Positions 53,164 to 61,441 of a DNA stretch of 64,000 nucleotides are shown piece by piece. This DNA is from UBA10438 sp040380835. GTDB lineage: Bacteria; Bacteroidota; Ignavibacteria; Kapaibacteriales; Kapaibacteriaceae. How positions within the stretch are numbered: the stretch's first letter is position 1; each line of letters begins with the position of its first letter. The stretch lies in NCBI GenBank assembly GCA_040380835.1, contig JBEIIK010000001.1, forward strand, positions 1 through 64,000, read 5' to 3'. The notes under the pieces are model-generated. The model was not told where the DNA came from and searched no databases. It saw nothing but the letters and a program-made list of their open reading frames with translations. The position numbers and the translations under genes were made by a program.

Positions 53164-56100
53164 ATGAGACTTGCATCCAATTTCACAATGCGGCTGGCAG
53201 CTTTACTGTTGCTATCTCTTACTTGCATTGGCAGCGTGACGGCCGCTGACACGAAGTCGTCCGAAAAGCGTGGTACGATGGTCCTTTCCGAAGGCCGTCG
53301 TTACATGGTTGCATTCCCACAGGTGTGGGCCAGCCCAACGGAGAAGCCTTTGCCGCAGCCGATGATGCTTTTGATTTCCTCGCGTACACGAACCAAGGTT
53401 CGCGTCATGACGCCGGCAACGATCAATGAAGCTCCTCGTATGGACAAGGAGTTCACGGTCGAAGCCAATAAGGTGTTGAAGGTGCCGATTGCGGTTGCCT
53501 ACATGAACACCTTGTCAGAGACAAAGACAGGGTTCGGTATCGTGGTGGATGCAAAGACTCCTGTTTCTGTGTCCACGCTCCAGCAGTGGAATGGAAACGG
53601 GGAAATGGCGCGTCATCTTCCGGTGGAAGGATGGGGCAAGAATTATTATACCATGAACTTCTACCAGGATCGTTACGGCTCTCCTGCGGAAGGGTATAAC
53701 TACCGTCCAAGCCAGATTCTGGTGATCGCCGATAAGGATAACACTGTCATCACATACACGCCGACTTTCGCAACTGAAGGCGGAATGGAAACGTCGCCCG
53801 TTAAAAAGGGGGCTTCCCAGACGATCACCCTTGAAAAGGGTGAGTGTTTCCTCATCAAGGCCAAGATCGATGAGCTCAAGACCAAGGAATGGGAGACGGA
53901 TCTGTCGGGTACAATGATCAGGGCAAGCAAGCCCGTTGGAGTTATTTCCGGACATACCAAGGTTGGTATCCTGCGATTCCCTGACATTCTTGTAGGTCTG
54001 GGCGGTTCTTCGCCTGCCCACTTCGTGCGTAACAACGTTCATGACGCTATGCTTCCGATCGAAATGGCCGGAACAAAGTTCGTAACTGTCCCCTGTCGTT
54101 ACACGTCAACGCGTATCACCGGTAAGGCCTCTGCCGAATTCGGAGTAGAAGACGACCGTGGCGATGTGATCCGTGTGATTGCCCTCGAAGACAACACTAC
54201 GGTTCGGACCATGCGTCAGGATGGTTCCTCGATGAAGAATGAGTGGGTCCTTCGCAAAGGCGAAACACGTATCATGCCTTCACTTGAAGTAGCCACCTAC
54301 TGGGAGTCAGACAAGCCGATCCTCATGGGTCAGTACGGTAAGTCGTACGCAAAGGATCGCGGAGTTGCCGTACGTGGTTCATCCAAGGGTGAAGAATCAG
54401 CACTTGGACACCCGAGCGTTGAGTCCGGAATGCCGATGCTCCAATACATCCCATCGACGGATCGCTATGTAGAGTATGGGGTGTTTAGCGCTCCTGAAGG
54501 GATGGACAATTTCATGAACATCGTCTTCAAGGCCAATGAGGTAACGAAGATCAAGTTCGACAACAAGGCACTGAATACTCTTGGTGCAATGCGCTATCTG
54601 AAGGGTACTGATTATGCGTGTTTAGCCGTGCCGGTTGGTGCTGGCGATCACGTGATCGAGTCGGTAGATCCTTCTGTTCGCTGGTCAGCCTGGACCTATG
54701 GCTCGCTGGATGGTCTTACTCAAGGCCGCGCTTACGGAACGCCAATATCCATTGACATGACGATTCCTTGCAATGATTCGGTCGCTGTGAAGGAAGAAAT
54801 CGTCTGTGGTGACATTGATGCTGAGGGTAAGATCCTTCCGGAGAATGTATCATGCGGATCGATCTTTGCCGTCTATCCTGAGCAGTTGTCGAACTACACG
54901 CTGACCGTTGATCCGGAGTTTAATACCGGAGATAAGACGGCCAAGTTCAAGCTTACGGTCGATGACAAGACGAAAGACGCTATGGCTGTTGTCCGTGTCG
55001 TTACTCGGTCAGGCAAGTTTGTCGAAAAGACGTATACATACACGGCAGACAAGATCTCGTGGACGCCTGCTCGTATCAATTTCGGAACGATCGCATTCAA
55101 CACGCCGGAGTCGGCCACGCTCACAATTAAGAACGAAAGCACAGATCGTCCGGTCAACGTGCGGAAGGTGACCGTCAAGGCCTTCAATACGATCTTTGTT
55201 TGCACACCGAGCGGTAGTTTCACACTAGGCCCGAGCGAGTCGAAGGACGTCAAGGTTACTGCAACTATTCAGTCCGCTCCGGAAGTGGTGGACACTGTGC
55301 TTGTGGAACTTGAGTGCTTTACCGTGAAGACGGCTGAGCTGCGTGTCCGTGGCGAGCAACCACAGATCTACGTATCAGATGTCAACTGGGGTCAGATCCC
55401 TGCCAGCTCTCCTGGAGTCGAGCGCAAGGTGATCATTCAAAATGGTAGCCGCGTCGATCTTCTTCTCAGTGGCTATGACCAGTCGAAGCTGGATGGTAGT
55501 GGTAAGTTCTTTGGTGCACGCACGCTTGATGGTAAGCCACTTGCGTCTGCTTTCCCGATGTCCATCCCTGGCAACGGCAAGTATGAGTTCTTTGTGACAT
55601 ACTCACCGAAGGGCGAGGCCAACACTCCTCACAGCGTTTCTGTGCCGTTCTTCTCGAATGCCGTCGAAGTTGACTCGATCGCTGTCCTTGAAGGTAGTGG
55701 CGTGACGTCTAATCTCACTGTGGTAGCCGAACCATGGAACGAGCGCGTGATTGACGTGGTTCAAAAGAATCAGAGTATCACCGAGTATCGCAAGACGGTC
55801 ACGTTCTACAACTACGGAAACCAGCCTGCGATGTTCAATGCACCGCAGATCCGCGGCAAGGACAAAGATGCGTTCCGTATTGTGGACAATGGCACGGCCG
55901 GTTCATTCCCAGTCCAACTTGTTGGCGGAGGAGCAGATCAAAGTCGCACGGTAACGGTAGCATTCGTCCCGAACGAATTGCCAAACCGCGGTGCAGAGCG
56001 CAACGACTATCAGGCCGAGATTGTCTTCGAGACCGATTCAAAAGAAAAGAGCGAAGTAGGTCAGGCGCTTATTGCGACAGCATGGCAGCCACAGGTCAAG

Positions 56101-57663
56101 GGAGAAAATCTTGATTTCCCCGGCACAATGAATCTTGGTGAGGCTGCACGGACGCTAACCATTCCGATCTCCAACGTCAGCAAGGACGACTTGTCGAATC
56201 CAACAACTGGAAACGTCAAGGGTACGGCAGATGTGATCATAACCGGTATCCGGATCACAGATCCGAATACAAGGTTTGAGCTTCTGAATGCTCCAACACC
56301 GCAGAATCCGTGGCGTATCAGGCCTGACGAAGCTCCGATGCAGCTTCAAGTGCGCTTTGATCCGCAGTTCTCAGGTACGTTCTCATCACCATACGTGATC
56401 GAGACGAATGTTGGAACAAACGGCCAGGCACCATACGAGCCTACCTACACGATTACCGCTCGCGTCCAAGGTGGTGATTTCACGGTCACCGGTGATGCCG
56501 GAGATCAGTACGTCTTCAACGAGAAGATTCTCAAGGTAAAGGTTACTCACAGTGAACTCGTGACTCGCCGCTTCTCGTATGCAGACTTCACTGAAGGTCC
56601 TGATGCATCAAGCTTTATTGTCCTGCCTCACAAGTCAACTGGCGCGAACTACCTTGACATTGCACCAGGTGAAACTGGTGAGATCGATGTTCGATTTGTT
56701 CCGAGCTTCGTGACGTCAGTAGAAGCTGGGCAGTCGGATCTGTCATCGGTCAAGGCAAAGACACAGGGACTTATCCGCCGTAATGAAGTTCACACCGCTA
56801 CACTCAAGATCACCGAAGAGCTCACCGGCAAAGAAAAGCTTGCACAGCTTTCAGGTAATGGCAAGTTCCTCGAAACAACAAACTTCATTGGTGATCAGTA
56901 CAACGCCGATCCGGGCGGAAGCGTCGATGTAGCAGTTGAACTCAAGTCTTCGCCACAGGCCATTGACGTGGCAAAGGTTACTGAGATGCGCGTTCGTCTC
57001 AACTACGATCCTCGTCTTGTCAAGCCACGAGCCGATATCAACGATATCATCCTTGCCGGAACTCAGATGGAAGGCTGGACGGTGAAGAAGTCATCTGTTA
57101 CAGGTAGGCCAAACGATCCTACGAACCAGATTGAACTCGATCTCGTTGATATGCGTGCAACGAAGACGCCACTCAGCAGCACGAGCAAGCTGGCTATGTT
57201 CAAGGTCAAGTTCGATGTGTTCTTCGGTCAGTCGGTACAGGGTACCTTCTCGACGCCGGTTTCGGTGTACTCGTACTGGGTTGACCTGGATTCATCAAAC
57301 AACCGTGACGATTACGTTCTCGTCAACGATCAGCCTGGAAAGATTACCGTAAACCTTCCGTGTGCCAAGGTTCGCCGTCTGGCCAACATCAGCACAACGA
57401 GCTATGGTGTCAAGCCAGTGCGTCCGAATCCAGTGGTAAACACTGGCGTGATCTCCTTTGGTGTCGGTATCGCAGCTCCAACGCGTATCGAGCTTTTCAA
57501 CTCCATGGGTGAGAAAGTAATCACGCTCATCGATCAAAAGCTTGATGTTGGTGAGTATGATCTCACACTTGATGCGAATCGGATTCCTGCCGGAACCTAC
57601 TTCTATCAAGTCCTCTCCGGACCGTTCACCAGCGAGCCTCAGACTTTGACGATCGTCAAGTAA
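53164..57663 (+). CDS. Giant secreted IgGFc-binding-like protein with T9SS type A sorting domain
   Basis: 1,499 residues. A signal peptide (MRLAALLLLSLTCIGSVTAA) is followed by an IgGFc-binding-like region similar to that of the 45718 protein (GRRYMVAFPQVW, LLISSRTRTKVRVM, ILVIADKDNTVITYTPT, KGECFLIKA, KPVGVISGHTKVG). Next come ASH/choice-of-anchor D-like domains (INFGTIAFNTPESATLTIKN) and a cohesin-like segment near residue 1,240. The C-terminus is a textbook T9SS type A domain (VRPNPVVNTGVISF...RIPAGTYFYQVLSG). By eye the gene is less GC-rich and more codon-uniform than its neighbours, and it has its own strong terminator, so it may be highly expressed. ATG 53164 follows GGGAGAAGAG. Confidence 0.9.
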   Translation: MRLASNFTMRLAALLLLSLTCIGSVTAADTKSSEKRGTMVLSEGRRYMVAFPQVWASPTEKPLPQPMMLLISSRTRTKVRVMTPATINEAPRMDKEFTVEANKVLKVPIAVAYMNTLSETKTGFGIVVDAKTPVSVSTLQQWNGNGEMARHLPVEGWGKNYYTMNFYQDRYGSPAEGYNYRPSQILVIADKDNTVITYTPTFATEGGMETSPVKKGASQTITLEKGECFLIKAKIDELKTKEWETDLSGTMIRASKPVGVISGHTKVGILRFPDILVGLGGSSPAHFVRNNVHDAMLPIEMAGTKFVTVPCRYTSTRITGKASAEFGVEDDRGDVIRVIALEDNTTVRTMRQDGSSMKNEWVLRKGETRIMPSLEVATYWESDKPILMGQYGKSYAKDRGVAVRGSSKGEESALGHPSVESGMPMLQYIPSTDRYVEYGVFSAPEGMDNFMNIVFKANEVTKIKFDNKALNTLGAMRYLKGTDYACLAVPVGAGDHVIESVDPSVRWSAWTYGSLDGLTQGRAYGTPISIDMTIPCNDSVAVKEEIVCGDIDAEGKILPENVSCGSIFAVYPEQLSNYTLTVDPEFNTGDKTAKFKLTVDDKTKDAMAVVRVVTRSGKFVEKTYTYTADKISWTPARINFGTIAFNTPESATLTIKNESTDRPVNVRKVTVKAFNTIFVCTPSGSFTLGPSESKDVKVTATIQSAPEVVDTVLVELECFTVKTAELRVRGEQPQIYVSDVNWGQIPASSPGVERKVIIQNGSRVDLLLSGYDQSKLDGSGKFFGARTLDGKPLASAFPMSIPGNGKYEFFVTYSPKGEANTPHSVSVPFFSNAVEVDSIAVLEGSGVTSNLTVVAEPWNERVIDVVQKNQSITEYRKTVTFYNYGNQPAMFNAPQIRGKDKDAFRIVDNGTAGSFPVQLVGGGADQSRTVTVAFVPNELPNRGAERNDYQAEIVFETDSKEKSEVGQALIATAWQPQVKGENLDFPGTMNLGEAARTLTIPISNVSKDDLSNPTTGNVKGTADVIITGIRITDPNTRFELLNAPTPQNPWRIRPDEAPMQLQVRFDPQFSGTFSSPYVIETNVGTNGQAPYEPTYTITARVQGGDFTVTGDAGDQYVFNEKILKVKVTHSELVTRRFSYADFTEGPDASSFIVLPHKSTGANYLDIAPGETGEIDVRFVPSFVTSVEAGQSDLSSVKAKTQGLIRRNEVHTATLKITEELTGKEKLAQLSGNGKFLETTNFIGDQYNADPGGSVDVAVELKSSPQAIDVAKVTEMRVRLNYDPRLVKPRADINDIILAGTQMEGWTVKKSSVTGRPNDPTNQIELDLVDMRATKTPLSSTSKLAMFKVKFDVFFGQSVQGTFSTPVSVYSYWVDLDSSNNRDDYVLVNDQPGKITVNLPCAKVRRLANISTTSYGVKPVRPNPVVNTGVISFGVGIAAPTRIELFNSMGEKVITLIDQKLDVGEYDLTLDANRIPAGTYFYQVLSGPFTSEPQTLTIVK

Positions 57664-57680
57664 TCTGACCGGATTATTAC

Positions 57681-57725
57681 AAACGCCCCCTTCCGGTGGA
57701 ACCGGCAGGGGGCGTTTCTTTTTTT
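57681..57725 (+). terminator. Strong intrinsic terminator after the giant T9SS protein
   Basis: AAACGCCCCC pairs with GGGGGCGTTT over 10 bp, with an inner CCGG/CCGG pairing in the loop, followed by CTTTTTTTT. It lies 17 bases after the stop codon. Confidence 0.9.
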
Positions 57726-57765
57726 AGCATGTTGGTACAACTACCACCAGGGAACACCGAATTTC

Positions 57766-59289
57766 ATGGAAACGACTCTCAGGATATACCTCGCAGTAAC
57801 ATTCGTCATCGCACTCGCAGGCACGAATCTCTATGCTCAAAGTCCGGGTACTATACCATGGACGCCAAAGGTGACAGTGGAAATGGCGCGCGTGGCAATT
57901 CAAGTGCCACCTCGCTTGGCGTCGCTTGCAATTGATCCGGTTCAAAATGCGCTGACCGTGCCGAAAGGGTGGTCCGTAAGTGTCTTTGCAGCAACCGGTA
58001 TGAACAAGGGACGCTTCATGGCATGGGGTCCCGATTCGGTACTCTTCCTTGCAAACATGAATGGCAACAATGTTCTGGCGTTCCCCGACAGGAACCGTGA
58101 CGGCGTGGCTGATACTGCCATTATTGCAGCACGGGGCTTTTCAGGCGGACATGATGTGCGATTTGTGAGAGATACGATGTATGTGGCACAGGAAGGATCG
58201 CTTGTTCGACTCTGGCGCAGCGATCCGACGACATTGATTTATGACAGGCGAGTGACCGTTATAGATAAGTCTGTACAGCCAAATCAACTTGGTGGCAATC
58301 ATCGTACAAGAACGGTTGTGGTGGATACCATTCGTAGGAAGATCTATCTCAGTGTAGGTTCTCGCGGCAACGCCGATCGTGAGGCGGATCGCGCTCTCAT
58401 CGAAGAATACGACTATGATGGAGCAGGCCGACGTGTGTTTGCGGCTGGCGCGCGAAATAGTGTCGGCATGACGCTCCACCCGAGAACGGGTCAGCTATGG
58501 GCAAACAACAATGGAAGCGATAACCAAGGCAACAATGTCCCACCTGAGTGGGTCGACATTGTCAGAGATGGTGGGTTCTATGGATACCCCTATGCCTATC
58601 ATCACCAGAGGTACTTCTCCTTCGGTGGAGATTACTCAGACCTGTTGCCAATCACTGCCGCCGATTCTGCGAAGGTTCGCTCAATGGTCCCCCCGGCGGC
58701 TCTCGTTGACGCTCACTGCGCACCGATGGCCCTGGAGTTTACACCGTCAGGCTTTGGCAACGGCTATGACAATGGGATGTTCATGGTCATGCGCGGTTCG
58801 TGGAACCGCACTCCTCCGAGCGGAGCAAAGGTGGTCTTCCTGAGGTTCGATTCAGACCTGGACACGATCGCCAACAGCGCTGAAGAGTTCTGTGCTGGAT
58901 TCATACGTGACACCAACAATCAGACTACGAGATGGGCTCGTCCGGTTGGACTGGCGCTCAGCGCTGATGGATGCGTGTATGTATCGATCGACGAAGGCAA
59001 GCAATGCATCCTGAAGTTTACGCCGCCCAAAGCCCCTTCCTCAACGAACGAAGATGAAAGCGATGCGCCGCCGCGGGTGCGCTGGTTCGATGATCGACTT
59101 GCGATCTCCAGTGCCGACCCATCGTCCTTTGTGGCCGTGGTTGACCTGGCCGGAAAGCTTATGCATCAGGCCAACTTCTCAGGGGGCGAACTCGTTGTCG
59201 ACACTTCAACCTGGCCGCAAGGTCTCTACGTGGTTCGCACGGTCAGAAATGGCGTTGTCGGCACGGTTGCAGTACGTGTCACTCGCTAG
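57766..59289 (+). CDS. Secreted sorbosone/glucose dehydrogenase-like beta-propeller with T9SS-like tail
   Basis: A 507-residue exported protein: signal peptide (IYLAVTFVIALAGTNLYAQ), a six-bladed propeller of the sorbosone/PQQ sugar dehydrogenase type (LTVPKGWSVSVFAA, LSVGSRGNADRE, GARNSVGMTLHPRTGQLWANNNGSD, GGFYGYPYAYHHQ, VGLALSADGCVYVSIDEG), and a ~75-residue C-terminal domain ending TSTWPQGLYVVRTVRNG, typical of T9SS cargo. PQQ or haem dependence cannot be read from the sequence. Its last 11 bases overlap the 3' end of waaA on the other strand. Confidence 0.85.
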   Translation: METTLRIYLAVTFVIALAGTNLYAQSPGTIPWTPKVTVEMARVAIQVPPRLASLAIDPVQNALTVPKGWSVSVFAATGMNKGRFMAWGPDSVLFLANMNGNNVLAFPDRNRDGVADTAIIAARGFSGGHDVRFVRDTMYVAQEGSLVRLWRSDPTTLIYDRRVTVIDKSVQPNQLGGNHRTRTVVVDTIRRKIYLSVGSRGNADREADRALIEEYDYDGAGRRVFAAGARNSVGMTLHPRTGQLWANNNGSDNQGNNVPPEWVDIVRDGGFYGYPYAYHHQRYFSFGGDYSDLLPITAADSAKVRSMVPPAALVDAHCAPMALEFTPSGFGNGYDNGMFMVMRGSWNRTPPSGAKVVFLRFDSDLDTIANSAEEFCAGFIRDTNNQTTRWARPVGLALSADGCVYVSIDEGKQCILKFTPPKAPSSTNEDESDAPPRVRWFDDRLAISSADPSSFVAVVDLAGKLMHQANFSGGELVVDTSTWPQGLYVVRTVRNGVVGTVAVRVTR

Positions 59290-60541
59290 GTGCGGACGTC
59301 GGCAGCTCGGTCAGGATCACCTGTAGGTATGCAGCGGACGAGCCGGTATTATTGCTGATGTAGTCACGGCAGGCATGTCGTGTGGCATTTCGATATACCG
59401 GATCGTTGATATGCCGTAGCCATCGTCGCGCGTCATCAATGCCCGTCAGGACTTGCAGCGCGTCAGTTGCAACCAGGGGCGCGGCATCGCGCGAGCGCTC
59501 AATGCGCGGTCCACAGGCCAGCGGGACTCCAAAACCGGCCGGCTCAGCCAGTGAATGCACTCCAGCGCCAAAGCCTCCACCAACATACGCGGCCGTTGCT
59601 GAAGAGTATAGTTCGAGCAGACGCCCGACGCTGTCAACCAGAATGTGCGGGGTATCTGCCGATAGTCCATTGACCAGCCGGGACAAACGCCTGCACGAAA
59701 CGCGCTGTTCGATCGACCGCAAGGCGCTTTCTGATGGTTCATGCGGGACGATCACCAGGCGCCAGTTTAAGCATGGGGTGGCCGCAAAGGCCGTAAGCAT
59801 CATCGTCTCATCGTCAGGCCATGTACTTCCTAGTACAAGTGTCTTGCCCGACCATTCAGGTAGAATGGGAGAACTTGTGGCAGAGCGTTGAACGCGCTCC
59901 ATCACACGGTCCAGGCGTGTGTCTGGCTGCCAGTGTACGGGGCGCTCAAGCAGGTCGCCCAGTTGCGCTGCATCCAACGGGCTTACCGCCGTCAGACGGC
60001 TGATCATTTCATACAACCGACGCGTGAAACCCCGCATCAGGGGCCAGTGGGCCGAACTCGGCATCGTGGCGTTGATCAAGTGGATCGGTACCGATCTGCG
60101 ATGCAATTCACTGATCATCGCCGGCCAGAGGTCATAGCGGTCGATGATCACCATCAGCGGGTCAATAGCTGCGACAAACTTCCGCATGGCCCTTTGCCAG
60201 TCAAGGGGCAGGTAGAGCGCATGATCGATACATGCCTGCCTTACTGCGTGCTCGCGTCCTGACGGCGAGGTGCAGGTTGAGACGAAGCACAGATCGGGGC
60301 GAAGTTCTCTTAGGCGTTCGATGATCGGCAGCAGCTGCTCAAGCTCGCCCATGGAAGCCGCGTGGAACCAAATTCGCCGCCTTTGGTCAGTGGCAAGAAT
60401 AGAGGCGGCACTCTTCCAGATGGATGCTTCCTTATCTCGTCGTTGCCTGACTTTTGCGTTGAACGGGGCAAGTATACAAATGAGCATGCGTAAGACCGGT
60501 AAGGCCAGGCTCTGATACAGCCCCATGTAAAGCCCTGACAC
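59279..60541 (-). CDS. waaA: 3-deoxy-D-manno-octulosonic acid (Kdo) transferase
   Basis: WaaA adds Kdo to lipid IVA at the inner membrane, completing the LPS core base. The 420-residue protein has an N-terminal membrane anchor (YQSLALPVLRMLICILA), the conserved RIWFHAASMGELEQL with the catalytic Glu region, FVSTCTSPSGRE, LWPAMISELHRR, and the donor site TAAYVGGGFGAGVHSLAEPAGFGVPL. The usual acidic residue before LWP is within DRYDLWP here. It lies 14 bases downstream of the enoyl-CoA hydratase gene, probably in one transcript. With lpxA it supports a full LPS pathway. Confidence 0.92.
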   Translation of the reverse strand: MSGLYMGLYQSLALPVLRMLICILAPFNAKVRQRRDKEASIWKSAASILATDQRRRIWFHAASMGELEQLLPIIERLRELRPDLCFVSTCTSPSGREHAVRQACIDHALYLPLDWQRAMRKFVAAIDPLMVIIDRYDLWPAMISELHRRSVPIHLINATMPSSAHWPLMRGFTRRLYEMISRLTAVSPLDAAQLGDLLERPVHWQPDTRLDRVMERVQRSATSSPILPEWSGKTLVLGSTWPDDETMMLTAFAATPCLNWRLVIVPHEPSESALRSIEQRVSCRRLSRLVNGLSADTPHILVDSVGRLLELYSSATAAYVGGGFGAGVHSLAEPAGFGVPLACGPRIERSRDAAPLVATDALQVLTGIDDARRWLRHINDPVYRNATRHACRDYISNNTGSSAAYLQVILTELPTSAPSE

Positions 60542-60555
60542 GGTGTGTGAGCCCC

Positions 60556-61338
60556 TTACCTGCCGGTAAAGACAGCCGGACGCTTGTCAAGGAATGCTTT
60601 TGTTCCTTCCTTGAAATCATCGCTTGCGCACGTGCGCGCAAACACACTGGCCTCAATGGTCATGCCCTCGAGTGCCGAGGAATTTTCAGCTGCCTGAGTG
60701 GCTTCAAGACATGCCCTGAGCGCCAGCGGAGCTTTGCCGGCCAGAATGCGCGCAAAGGCAAGGGTCTGCTCGATAAGCTCAGCAGCCGGATACACGCGAT
60801 TGACGAGTCCGAGTCGATGTGCCTCCTCGACTCCTACCATCTCTCCCGAGAGGATGAGCTCAATGGCCTTAGCCAGCCCAACCAGACGCGGTAGACGCTG
60901 CGTTCCGCCGTATCCGGGAATGATGCCGAGATTGATCTCAGGCTGACCGAAGCGTGCTGTATCCGCGGCAAAACGTATGTGACAGGCCATTGCCACTTCG
61001 CACCCTCCGCCAAGGGCAAAGCCGTTGACAGCGGCGATCACCGGAATACCGAGATGCTCGATCAGAGAGAGTACGCGCTGGCCACGTTCGGCAAAAAGTC
61101 GGCCCGAAAACCCATCCTGCTGATGCAGCAGGGCAATGTCCGCGCCTGCAGCAAAGGCCTTAGGACCTGAACCCGTGATCACGACAACCCGCGCTAAAGG
61201 ATCGGCCTGCACATGACGCAGTGTTTGCTCCAGGGCATCCAGCAAATCTGCATTCAAGGCGTTGAGTTTATCCGGACGGTTCAGGGTGATGACGGCTACA
61301 CCGTCGTTCATTTCCAGGATTATGGTGTCGTTGATCAT
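60556..61338 (-). CDS. Enoyl-CoA hydratase
   Basis: A 260-residue crotonase-family enzyme. The oxyanion-hole segments FAAGADIALL and AAVNGFALGGGCEVAMACH are present; the first catalytic Glu is in GGGCE and the second in QPEINLGIIPGYGGTQRLPRLVG. The C-terminus (FKEGTKAFLDKRPAVF) is that of true enoyl-CoA hydratases of beta-oxidation or butanoate metabolism. ATG 61338 is four bases after a TAGTTTCG promoter-like element, which suggests a leaderless mRNA. Downstream is waaA. Confidence 0.95.
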   Translation of the reverse strand: MINDTIILEMNDGVAVITLNRPDKLNALNADLLDALEQTLRHVQADPLARVVVITGSGPKAFAAGADIALLHQQDGFSGRLFAERGQRVLSLIEHLGIPVIAAVNGFALGGGCEVAMACHIRFAADTARFGQPEINLGIIPGYGGTQRLPRLVGLAKAIELILSGEMVGVEEAHRLGLVNRVYPAAELIEQTLAFARILAGKAPLALRACLEATQAAENSSALEGMTIEASVFARTCASDDFKEGTKAFLDKRPAVFTGR

Positions 61339-61342
61339 GACG

Positions 61343-61350
61343 CGAAACTA
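61343..61350 (-). promoter_or_regulatory. Promoter-like TAGTTTCG just before the enoyl-CoA hydratase ATG
   Basis: The minus strand reads CGTAGTTTCG then CGTC and the ATG. It has one mismatch to CGTAnnTTTG. Confidence 0.35.
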
Positions 61351-61441
61351 CGACGTTCGAAGGCCTAACGCATGGCTTGCGCCAGTAACTGTGTATAACT
61401 CCGTCCGATTGATCAAGACGCAAGTCCTAACTTTCCCTCGT

